Part shown: positions 1 through 5,414 of the stretch, piece after piece
Position numbering within the stretch: the first letter of the stretch is position 1
Layout of the letters: each line of letters opens with the position of its first letter
Assembly: GCA_003559755.1 (NCBI GenBank)
Contig: PWKM01000083.1
Span: 1 to 5,797 of the forward strand
Reading direction: 5' to 3'
Length of the DNA: 5,797 bases
Source: Planctomycetota bacterium
GTDB taxonomy: Bacteria > Planctomycetota > PUPC01
The notes under the pieces: model-generated
What the model was told of the DNA's origin: nothing
Databases searched by the model: none
What the model saw: only the letters and a program-made list of their open reading frames with translations
Made by a program: the position numbers and the translations under genes

Positions 1-917
1 TCACCGGCGACGAACGCCTGGGCGAAATCCTGCCCGAGATGGTCAAGAGCGACTTCCGGCGGTTCCGAAGACCATCGACCATCAACGTGACATTCATGAA
101 CTTCTACGCCGCGTGGCTGGCGGGCGACGAGGACCACCAGCAGACGATCAGCGAGGGGATCGCCGGCCGCGAGGAGTTCGGCCTGATGCGCGGCCGCAGT
201 GCGGTGAAGGACTTCGCGGCGCGCAACCGCCCGGTCCCGCTGATGATGTGGTACATGACCGACCGGGCGAGTAAGCCGACACCGTGGGCGGGCACCATCA
301 CGCTGGACCCGTTCCCGTCCGACACGGTCGCCTGCCCCGCTGTCCGCACCGCACCGCCGCTGGACGGCAACCCGGGTACGGGCGTATGGGGCGACGCCCC
401 GAAGCTGACGCTGGTCCGCATCCCGAACCCTCGCCGGGAACTGGCCGCCGGTACGACCGTCCGGGTCGCACACGATCTGGAGTACCTCTATATCGAGGTG
501 GATGCCGCCGAGCCGAAGATGGGCGATCTGAGGTTGACGGTCACCGAGCCGGGCGGCCGGGTGTTCGCCGATGACTGCGTCGAGATCTATCTTGGCCCGA
601 TCCCCAGGCGTCACTGTCTGAAGCTGATGGTGAACGCCGCCGGGGTGATCGCCACGGGCGCCCGGGGTGCTGACGCCGGCGATTACGACGTCCCGGCCCC
701 CTCGGCCATCCGGGCCGTCGCCGGCCACCGGGATGACGGCTGGACGCTTCACGTCGCGGTGCCGCTCGATCAACTGGGGCTGGACGAGGCGCCCCGGGCG
801 GGCACGGAACTGGGCTTCAACGTCGTCCGGTTCCGTCGGCCGGAGAGCTTCGAGATGTCGACGTGGATGGGGACCATCAACGAGTCGCACTCGACCGGTA
901 CGCTGGTGCTCGAGTAG
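1..917 (+). CDS. C-terminal part of a carbohydrate-active protein with a CBM9-like sugar-binding domain (5' partial)
   Basis: The frame is open from the left edge (first whole codon at 3) to TAG at 915-917, giving 304 residues with the start outside the window. An internal ATG at 39 has no convincing ribosome binding site, and the residues before it (TGDERLGEILPE) look like ordinary protein, so it is probably not the start. From about 3 to 290 the product looks helical; TGDERL is a motif common in alpha/alpha-toroid glycosidases and lyases. From about 350 to 911 it resembles carbohydrate-binding family 9 (PF06452-type): a PPLDG...VWGDAP opening, then TTVRVAHDLEYLYIEVDAAEP, then DDCVEIYLGP, which are the usual strand motifs. 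The likely role is binding or processing polysaccharide, with the binding module at the C-terminus. The catalytic part and any signal peptide lie upstream, so enzyme class and location cannot be given. It runs convergent with the sulfatase, 47 bases away. The CBM9 call is fairly secure; the toroid call is weak. Confidence 0.72.
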   Translation, partial: TGDERLGEILPEMVKSDFRRFRRPSTINVTFMNFYAAWLAGDEDHQQTISEGIAGREEFGLMRGRSAVKDFAARNRPVPLMMWYMTDRASKPTPWAGTITLDPFPSDTVACPAVRTAPPLDGNPGTGVWGDAPKLTLVRIPNPRRELAAGTTVRVAHDLEYLYIEVDAAEPKMGDLRLTVTEPGGRVFADDCVEIYLGPIPRRHCLKLMVNAAGVIATGARGADAGDYDVPAPSAIRAVAGHRDDGWTLHVAVPLDQLGLDEAPRAGTELGFNVVRFRRPESFEMSTWMGTINESHSTGTLVLE

Positions 918-964
918 GCCTCGGCCCCGTTTCGCGAACTGTCCGGGCAGGCGACGCGGTTCTG

Positions 965-2365
965 TCAGGCGATGGCCAGGCGGTCTCCGTTCGCCCGCAT
1001 CATGTCGGCGAGCCGGGCGCGGAGGTCGGCTCGCGTCTCGGCGCAGTCGGAGTCCTCGGCCCGGTTGACCGTCTCGCCAGGGTCGTCCATCAGATCGTAG
1101 AGTTCGTCCCGGTCCCCCCGGGTGTAGGTGTACTTCCAGCGGTCCCGGACGATCGCCCGGGACTCGTATCCCCGGCCGCTGTTTCCGTTGAACTCGATGA
1201 ACAGGTCTTCCCGGACGCTTTCTGCGGCCCCGTCGAGCAGCGGGCCCAGCGAGACGCCGTCCCCGTCGGCCATCGGCTCGATCCCCAGGGCGTCGCAGAC
1301 GGTGGGGCCGATGTCCACCGGGCTGGCCAGCCCGGACACGCGGTCGCGCGTCTTCCCGCCCGCCGGCTTGATCATCAGCGGGATGTGCGTCGCCTCCTCG
1401 TACATGCACATCTTCTGGAAGCAGGCGTGGCTGCCCATCATCTCGCCGTGGTCGAGGGTGAAGATCACGAGGGCGTCGTCCCATATTCCGCGCCGCTTGA
1501 GTGCCGAGATCACCCGGCCGATGGCGTCGTCGGCGAGCCGGCACAGCCCGAGGTAAACGGCCCAGGGTTCGCGCCACTCGTCCCGCTGCCTCATCGCGCC
1601 GAACTGGCCGGGCAGGTGATGACAGAGGGTCGCGGGCTGGCCTTCGCACCACACCCCGCAGGTCTCGGGCAGCTCGATGTCTTCCGGGCGGTACATCGAG
1701 GCGTACGGTTCGGGTGCGACCAGCGGCACGTGCGGCGCCCAGAAGAGCGTTTCGATGAACTGCGGCCGATTCGGGTCGAGCGTTTCGATGATGCGTTCCG
1801 CCTCGCGTGCCCAGAACAGGTCCTTGAAATGCTCGGCCTCGTGCGGCCAGGTCCCGGTCCGCGAGGTGGTGTAGGGGAACATGATCGGTCGGCCCGCGTC
1901 GAAGTCGCACGACGGGGCCTTCGTCCACGACGTGTCCGGGTCCTCGAGCCCCTGTTCCGCCAGGTAGCGGTCGTATTCGCTGTTGCCCGAGTAAGACATA
2001 CCGGGGACCCGCTCGTTGATCGGCGGGATCGACCGGCAGTGATCGACGCCGACGTGGGTGAGGTGGTACCCCGCATCGTCGAGATGCTCGTAGAGGGTGG
2101 GCACCTCTGGGCGGAGCTGGGCATAGGGCCTCTCGATCGGGGTCCAGCCGTTGACGACGACCCCGTTCCGATGGGGATACTGGCCGGTGTACATCGCGGT
2201 GCGGGTGGGGACGCAGAGCGGGCAGGCGCAGTACGCCCGGTCGAACACGGTCGCCTCCTCGGCGAAGGCGTCGAGGTTGGGCGTCGCACCGTAACGGCTT
2301 CCGTAGGCGCCGATGGTGTCTCGGCGCTGCTGGTCGGCCATGATGAGCACAACGTGTTTTGCCAC
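965..2365 (-). CDS. Type I (formylglycine-dependent) sulfatase, cytoplasmic
   Basis: A 466-residue alkaline-phosphatase-fold sulfatase that hydrolyses a sulfate ester, probably on a sugar; the substrate cannot be read from the sequence. The start is GTG at 2365, chosen because a strong Shine-Dalgarno (GGAGAGGAG, 2371-2379) sits 5 bases upstream and the family's first strand (AKHVVLIMADQQ) begins directly after it. An ATG 26 codons upstream would add an Arg/Pro-rich tail with no family match. Visible motifs: metal-site D11-Q12; the formylglycine signature C51-V-P-T-R55 followed by TAMYTGQYPHRNG, where C51 needs conversion by a maturation enzyme (FGE or anSME) not encoded here; FWAPHVPL around H212; LDHGEMMGSH with D305-H306; K318 before YEEATHIPL; and the usual C-terminal RAIVRDRWKYTY...ELYDLMDDPGE. 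All core residues are present and the length is normal for the family. DQ in place of the commoner DD occurs in choline-sulfatase-like and related subfamilies. No signal peptide or membrane segment is seen, unlike many secreted sulfatases. It is convergent with the CBM9 gene and divergent from the toroid gene. Confidence 0.95.
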   Translation of the reverse strand: MAKHVVLIMADQQRRDTIGAYGSRYGATPNLDAFAEEATVFDRAYCACPLCVPTRTAMYTGQYPHRNGVVVNGWTPIERPYAQLRPEVPTLYEHLDDAGYHLTHVGVDHCRSIPPINERVPGMSYSGNSEYDRYLAEQGLEDPDTSWTKAPSCDFDAGRPIMFPYTTSRTGTWPHEAEHFKDLFWAREAERIIETLDPNRPQFIETLFWAPHVPLVAPEPYASMYRPEDIELPETCGVWCEGQPATLCHHLPGQFGAMRQRDEWREPWAVYLGLCRLADDAIGRVISALKRRGIWDDALVIFTLDHGEMMGSHACFQKMCMYEEATHIPLMIKPAGGKTRDRVSGLASPVDIGPTVCDALGIEPMADGDGVSLGPLLDGAAESVREDLFIEFNGNSGRGYESRAIVRDRWKYTYTRGDRDELYDLMDDPGETVNRAEDSDCAETRADLRARLADMMRANGDRLAIA

Positions 2366-2370
2366 GCGAA

Positions 2371-2379
2371 CTCCTCTCC
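2371..2379 (-). promoter_or_regulatory. Ribosome binding site of the sulfatase
   Basis: On the minus strand GGAGAGGAG lies 5 bases before the GTG at 2365. It is the strongest Shine-Dalgarno in this gene's 5' region and decides for the GTG over the in-frame ATG at 2443. Confidence 0.85.
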
Positions 2380-2394
2380 GGGGCTTGTGCCGGT

Positions 2395-2408
2395 GCCCGC
2401 TGTCGGGC
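2395..2408 (-). other. Small hairpin in the sulfatase leader
   Basis: GCCCG (2395-2399) and CGGGC (2404-2408) form a perfect 5-base stem around a 4-base loop, between the candidate promoter and the ribosome binding site of the sulfatase. Stems this short arise easily by chance at this G+C content, so a regulatory role is only possible. Confidence 0.2.
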
Positions 2409-2442
2409 CAGCCGACCGGGGGCTCGATCCTTCGGGCGGACA

Positions 2443-2471
2443 AAGGTAGCAGACTTCGCCCGATGATGCAA
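2443..2471 (-). promoter_or_regulatory. Candidate sigma-70 promoter of the sulfatase (weak)
   Basis: Reading leftward, TTGCAT (2466-2471) and TACCTT (2443-2448) are separated by 17 bases. Each hexamer matches only 3 of 6 consensus bases, but the spacing is ideal and it is the best pair I found in this leader. Transcription would start near 2436, giving a leader of about 70 bases. Confidence 0.25.
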
Positions 2472-2494
2472 CCGGCTTGAACGCCGCTGTGCCC

Positions 2495-2523
2495 TTGCGA
2501 ACCTGCGGGACCTTCGTTATCAT
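2495..2523 (+). promoter_or_regulatory. Candidate sigma-70 promoter of the toroid gene
   Basis: TTGCGA (2495-2500, 4 of 6 matches) and TATCAT (2518-2523, 5 of 6) are separated by exactly 17 bases. Transcription would start near 2530, leaving a leader of about 63 bases that contains the hairpin at 2541-2564 and the ribosome binding site. A perfect TTGACA at 2534-2539 lies just downstream but has no -10 box at a usable distance, so this pair is preferred. Confidence 0.45.
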
Positions 2524-2540
2524 CCCATCCCGTTTGACAT

Positions 2541-2564
2541 GATCCGGGGCAGACGGCCCCGATC
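2541..2564 (+). promoter_or_regulatory. Bulged inverted repeat in the leader of the toroid gene
   Basis: GATC-C-GGGGC (2541-2550) pairs with GCCCCGATC (2556-2564): nine base pairs with one bulged C and a 5-base AGACG loop. It lies 28 bases before the ATG at 2593 and 16 bases before the ribosome binding site, and has no T-run after it. It could be an RNA hairpin in the leader or a DNA operator; the sequence does not say which. It is longer than the other stems I noticed between genes in this window. Confidence 0.45.
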
Positions 2565-2580
2565 GGCTAACTGCATGTAC

Positions 2581-2587
2581 GAGGAGG
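2581..2587 (+). promoter_or_regulatory. Ribosome binding site of the toroid gene
   Basis: GAGGAGG sits 5 bases before the ATG at 2593 and fixes that start. In-frame ATGs at 2539 and 2575 have no comparable site; the first lies at the edge of the leader hairpin and the second overlaps the leader just ahead of this site. Confidence 0.85.
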
Positions 2588-2592
2588 ACGCA

Positions 2593-3801
2593 ATGGGCGG
2601 TATCAGCGAACAGGACAAGCGAAGCTATCTCGACCGGGCGCTCAAGGCGGCCGACTGGTACGTGAACTCACAGCTCAACCAGTGTGAGTACGGCGAGGAA
2701 TGGCACGCCGACCGCGGCCGGTTCCTCTACCACTATTTCATGCCCGAGAAGAAGCACACGCCGGGCATCAACTGGACGCAGGGCCGCGCCCTGTTCGTGC
2801 TCAGCGAGGCGTATAAGATCACCGGCGAGCAGAAGTACCGCGACGCCGCCGAGCTCGGCTATCGGTACATCGCCGCCCTCCAGATCATGGACCCCGGCTA
2901 CCCCGTGATCACCGGCTCCATCAAGGAAGAGACGCCCCAGTGCAGCCGGTGCGGCGCCCTCGACGGCGCCCAGGCGGCCTCGGGCCTGCTCATGTTCGAG
3001 GCGGTCACCGGGAACGCCGACGCCCTGCGGCGGGCCACCGCCTTCTGTGACTACCTGCTCCGCCACTTCGACGACGAGCTCGGACTCCCGTCCGTCGCCT
3101 ACATGTACCCGGAGGAGAAGGTCAAGATGGCCGGCGGCTACGCCCAGCACGCCATCGGCCAGGCCACGGCGATCCCCTGCTGGCACCTGTACCGGCGGAC
3201 CGGCGACGAGCGGTACCTCGAACCGGTGGTCTGGGGGGCCGACTTCATCCTCGACTGCCAGCGCGACGACGGCGCCTTCCACAACGTGAAAGACATCTCC
3301 CAGGCCGAACCCGCCAGTCCCAACCATCACGAGGGGCGCGGCGAGGGCGACCAGCGCTACGTGCTGTACAACGACGACGCGATGATCGTCGTCGTGCTCG
3401 CCGCCCACAAGGCGACCGGCGACGCGACATACCTCGACGCCGCCGTCCGATACGCCGACTGGATCGTCGAGCAGCCCGTCGAAGAGCGGCCGTTCTGCGC
3501 GTTCCCCGTCCGGGCGAACACCGTCCTCGATGTGGGGAAAGTGGCCGGGAAGGACTACTCCGGCTGGGTGCTCGACAACCTGCAGGCCCACCTGCTCGAC
3601 CTCCAGGTCGAGGGGTCGGGCGATCCGAAGGCCGAGGGCGGGTTCCGCGGCGAGGACGAGGAGGGCGAGGGCGGCCTGTACGGCGGCACGTCGCTCGATT
3701 ATGTCACGAACCGCGTGACCTGCTACGCCGCCGGCCTGCTCTTCCGCCTGTCCGGCGCGGGCACGGGCGCCGGGTTCAGCCACTGGGGAATCGAGGACTG
3801 A
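2593..3801 (+). CDS. Alpha/alpha-toroid (six-hairpin glycosidase-like) protein of unassigned function
   Basis: The 402-residue product starts at the ATG 5 bases after GAGGAGG. It shows a repeated unit in which a helix ends in x-T-G and is followed by a second amphipathic helix: ITGEQKYRDAAELGYRYI (77-94), VTGNADALRRATAFCDYLL (138-156), RTGDERYLEPVVWGADFIL (202-220), ATGDATYLDAAVRYADWIV (274-292). YLDRALKAADWYV (12-24) and NRVTCYAAGLLFRLSG (373-388) look like the first outer and last inner helices closing a ring. This is the pattern of alpha/alpha toroids, which include uronyl hydrolases, sugar 2-epimerases and polysaccharide lyases; I cannot assign a family and see no GH88-type catalytic motif I would trust. 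D124 in CGALDGAQAASG and D261-D262 in LYNDDAM sit at ring-centre positions and are candidate catalytic residues by inference only. A C117-SR-C120 pair and an acidic Gly/Glu-rich stretch (340-365) are distinctive. No signal peptide. It is divergent from the sulfatase and convergent with the hydrolase, so sugar metabolism is likely. Confidence 0.85.
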   Translation: MGGISEQDKRSYLDRALKAADWYVNSQLNQCEYGEEWHADRGRFLYHYFMPEKKHTPGINWTQGRALFVLSEAYKITGEQKYRDAAELGYRYIAALQIMDPGYPVITGSIKEETPQCSRCGALDGAQAASGLLMFEAVTGNADALRRATAFCDYLLRHFDDELGLPSVAYMYPEEKVKMAGGYAQHAIGQATAIPCWHLYRRTGDERYLEPVVWGADFILDCQRDDGAFHNVKDISQAEPASPNHHEGRGEGDQRYVLYNDDAMIVVVLAAHKATGDATYLDAAVRYADWIVEQPVEERPFCAFPVRANTVLDVGKVAGKDYSGWVLDNLQAHLLDLQVEGSGDPKAEGGFRGEDEEGEGGLYGGTSLDYVTNRVTCYAAGLLFRLSGAGTGAGFSHWGIED

Positions 3802-3816
3802 GCGGCACCGAGCCGC
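3802..3816. terminator. Possible small hairpin after the toroid gene
   Basis: GCGGC (3802-3806) and GCCGC (3812-3816) form a perfect 5-base stem with a 5-base loop immediately after the TGA at 3799-3801. There is no T-run, so this is at best a weak terminator element and may be chance in GC-rich DNA. Confidence 0.2.
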
Positions 3817-3862
3817 CCGAACAGACCGCTTCGATAGCACGTACGGACGCCGCCAATTCGAC

Positions 3863-3876
3863 GCCTCGGTAGAGGC
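3863..3876. terminator. Possible small hairpin between convergent genes
   Basis: GCCTC (3863-3867) and GAGGC (3872-3876) form a perfect 5-base stem around GGTA, 21 bases beyond the hydrolase stop codon on its strand. No T-run follows in either direction. It could help end transcription from either side, but the evidence is only position and symmetry. Confidence 0.2.
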
Positions 3877-3897
3877 CGCCGGGCACGTGAAGTCCGC

Positions 3898-5223
3898 CTA
3901 CACCCCCTCGATGGGCGGCGGCTGGCCCTGGGGGATCAAGGGGTCGAACCGGAAGTCCTTCGTCGCATCCTCGAACGCCGCCCGGATGTCCTTCAGCGCC
4001 CGGTCGTCGTAGAACAGGTCGAGGGCGGTGGCGGCGAAGACCTCGGCCGCCCGGAGCATCCCCCGGTGGGCGAAGGGCAGGTTCGACTGGCGGGTGTACT
4101 CGCGATGGTGCCCCGACGTCCCCTGGGCCACGCAGGCGACGGTGAACGCGCCGAGCGGGGCCAGCCACGAGACGGTATCCTCGTCGCTCGACGCCCGCCC
4201 GCGCTCCCACCCGATCTCTTCCTCGACCCCCTTGACGAAGTCCGGCTCCTTGTCCAGTTCTTTCACCCGTTCGCGATCGGCCTTCAACACCCTCGGCGCC
4301 CCCATCAGGACGAGGTTGTCTCGGACCAGCCGGGCGAACGGCTCGTTGTGCAGCCGGCTGTAGATGGCGGTGAGCAGCATCCGGTCGAACGTCGTCTCGG
4401 TCGCCGTCGCCGCGCCCTCGGCGCAGAGGATCAGCCGCCGCGTGACCTCGTCCACCTCCTTGCGGTCTCTGGCCCGGACGTAATACCAGATGCGGGCGTA
4501 CTCGGGGACGACGTTCGGCGCCTGCCCCCCGTCGCGGATCACGCTGTGGATTCGGACGTTCTCCGGGATGTGCTCGCGGAGGTAGTTGACCGCCACGTCC
4601 ATGAGGATGGCGGCATCGAGTGCGCTGCGGCCGCCGTGGGCGTACGCCCCGTGGGCGGTCTGGCCGTGGAACTCGAAGACGAGCGAATCGAGGGCGGACC
4701 CGCCGGCCGCCTTGGTCCGGGTCGCGCCCGACGGATGCCAGGCCAGGCAGGCGTCCATGCCGCGGAACGCCCCGTCGCGGGCCATATACGCCTTGCCCGC
4801 CAGCGCTTCCTCGGCCGGGCAGCCCCAATAGACCACCTGGCCGCCTGTCCCCGTCTCCTCGAGCAGGTTTGCCGCGGCGACGGCCCCGACGGCGGCCCCC
4901 ACGCCCAGCAGGTTATGACCGCAGGCGTGCCCGTAGCTGCCCGGCTCCTCGCCGCAGTCGGGCAGGGCGTCGTACTCGCCCAACATCCCCACGACCGGCC
5001 TGCCCGAGCCCTTTGTCGCCTCGAACGCTGTGGGAACGGACGGGACGGAGAACCGGACCTCGAAGCCGTGGCCCTCCAGATATTCGGCCAGCAGCCGCGC
5101 CGACTCGTGCTCTTTGAACGGCGGCTCGGCGAGCTCCCAGACGGCGCTCGACAGCTCCTTCGCTCTTGCCCGTTCCGGGCGCACCGCCTTCTTCACCAGT
5201 TGCTGCTTCGTCTTGGGGTCCAT
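3898..5223 (-). CDS. M20D-family metal-dependent amidohydrolase (AbgB-like)
   Basis: A 441-residue hydrolase of the M20D group, which includes p-aminobenzoyl-glutamate hydrolase subunit B and N-acyl/IAA-amino-acid amidohydrolases. It should cleave an amide bond between a carboxylate-bearing amino acid and an acyl or aryl group, using a two-metal centre; the true substrate is unknown. The start is ATG at 5223, with GGAG 9 bases upstream. An in-frame ATG 46 codons earlier would add an Arg-rich tail and overrun the best promoter candidate. Motifs in order: G82-E-Y-D85-A-L; H99-A-C101-G-H103-N-L-L-G; C135-P-A-E138-E139; A-W-H163-P; a dimerisation-domain segment HGQTAHGAYAHGGRSALDAA (186-205); SSDEDTVSW (345-353); and G-T-S-G-H372-H373-R-E-Y-T. 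All usual ligands appear present and the length is normal. No signal peptide, so it acts in the cytoplasm. It stands alone, convergent with the toroid gene and divergent from the methyltransferase; no AbgA partner or AbgT transporter is in the window. Confidence 0.92.
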   Translation of the reverse strand: MDPKTKQQLVKKAVRPERARAKELSSAVWELAEPPFKEHESARLLAEYLEGHGFEVRFSVPSVPTAFEATKGSGRPVVGMLGEYDALPDCGEEPGSYGHACGHNLLGVGAAVGAVAAANLLEETGTGGQVVYWGCPAEEALAGKAYMARDGAFRGMDACLAWHPSGATRTKAAGGSALDSLVFEFHGQTAHGAYAHGGRSALDAAILMDVAVNYLREHIPENVRIHSVIRDGGQAPNVVPEYARIWYYVRARDRKEVDEVTRRLILCAEGAATATETTFDRMLLTAIYSRLHNEPFARLVRDNLVLMGAPRVLKADRERVKELDKEPDFVKGVEEEIGWERGRASSDEDTVSWLAPLGAFTVACVAQGTSGHHREYTRQSNLPFAHRGMLRAAEVFAATALDLFYDDRALKDIRAAFEDATKDFRFDPLIPQGQPPPIEGV

Positions 5224-5232
5224 TTCCTTCTG

Positions 5233-5236
5233 CTCC
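5233..5236 (-). promoter_or_regulatory. Ribosome binding site of the amidohydrolase
   Basis: GGAG on the minus strand lies 9 bases before the ATG at 5223; AAGGA (5225-5229) overlaps the same purine-rich stretch but sits very close to the start. Together they support this ATG over the one at 5361. Confidence 0.7.
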
Positions 5237-5260
5237 GCTGGTCGGCCGGTTTTGCGGGCT

Positions 5261-5289
5261 ACTTTACCCGGCCGGGCCGAGCGGCGCAA
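5261..5289 (-). promoter_or_regulatory. Candidate sigma-70 promoter of the amidohydrolase
   Basis: Reading leftward, TTGCGC (5284-5289, 3 of 6 matches) and TAAAGT (5261-5266, 4 of 6) are separated by 17 bases. Transcription would start near 5254, giving a leader of about 30 bases. The spacer carries the perfect palindrome CCCGGCCGGG (5267-5276). The bases around the -35 (GCCCTTGCG) match those at the toroid-gene promoter. Confidence 0.35.
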
Positions 5290-5299
5290 GGGCTGCGAA

Positions 5300-5315
5300 C
5301 GAGAGCCGGCTCGCG
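5300..5315. promoter_or_regulatory. Palindrome between the two divergent promoters, possible operator
   Basis: GAGCCGGCTC (5303-5312) is a perfect 10-base palindrome, extended to 16 bases (5300-5315) with one mismatched pair. It lies 10 to 11 bases upstream of the amidohydrolase -35 and about 40 bases upstream of the methyltransferase -35, where a regulator of either gene could bind. Short GC palindromes are frequent by chance here, so this is tentative. Confidence 0.25.
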
Positions 5316-5354
5316 GTCGAGCCCGTGCGGGAATCCGCATCGCGCCCGCCCGAA

Positions 5355-5382
5355 TTGACACAACCGAGCCCGGGCCTATAAT
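5355..5382 (+). promoter_or_regulatory. Consensus sigma-70 promoter of the DNA methyltransferase
   Basis: TTGACA (5355-5360) and TATAAT (5377-5382) both match the sigma-70 consensus in all six positions and are separated by 16 bases. Transcription should start near 5389-5390, giving a leader of about 25 bases before the ATG at 5415. The spacer contains the palindrome GCCCGGGC (5368-5375), a possible operator. No other promoter candidate in the window comes near this match. Confidence 0.85.
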
Positions 5383-5414
5383 CCTGCCAACTCCCTACCA
5401 GGTGCGAGCATCCA

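Noticed and set aside
918..964. Terminator between the CBM9 gene and the sulfatase
   Set aside because: The 47-base gap shows no stem longer than about four pairs and no T-run on either strand.
2366..2443. 26-codon N-terminal extension of the sulfatase from an upstream ATG
   Set aside because: The extension is Arg/Pro-rich, lacks a signal-peptide hydrophobic core, and the GTG at 2365 has a far better ribosome binding site at the family's usual start.
863..2449. Long plus-strand open frame opposite the sulfatase
   Set aside because: It is the antisense shadow of a GC-biased gene; its translation is low-complexity and rich in Val, Arg, Gly and Pro with no family motif, while the minus-strand frame has a full sulfatase signature.
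2534..2539. Perfect TTGACA as the -35 of the toroid gene
   Set aside because: No -10-like hexamer occurs 16 to 18 bases downstream, where the GC-rich hairpin lies; the pair TTGCGA/TATCAT just upstream fits better.
2668..3840. Long minus-strand open frame opposite the toroid gene
   Set aside because: Valine-, glycine- and alanine-rich shadow with no ribosome binding site or motif; the plus-strand frame shows regular helical repeats.
3776..4828. Second minus-strand open frame overlapping the amidohydrolase in another frame
   Set aside because: Composition is dominated by Arg, Gly and Pro, as expected of an out-of-frame reading of the same gene.
4066..5358. Long plus-strand open frame opposite the amidohydrolase
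   Set aside because: Antisense shadow with Arg-, Gly- and Pro-rich composition; the minus-strand frame carries the complete M20D motif set.
5224..5361. 46-codon N-terminal extension of the amidohydrolase
   Set aside because: Arg-rich with no domain match; it would overlap the promoter candidate, and the ATG at 5223 has its own ribosome binding site.
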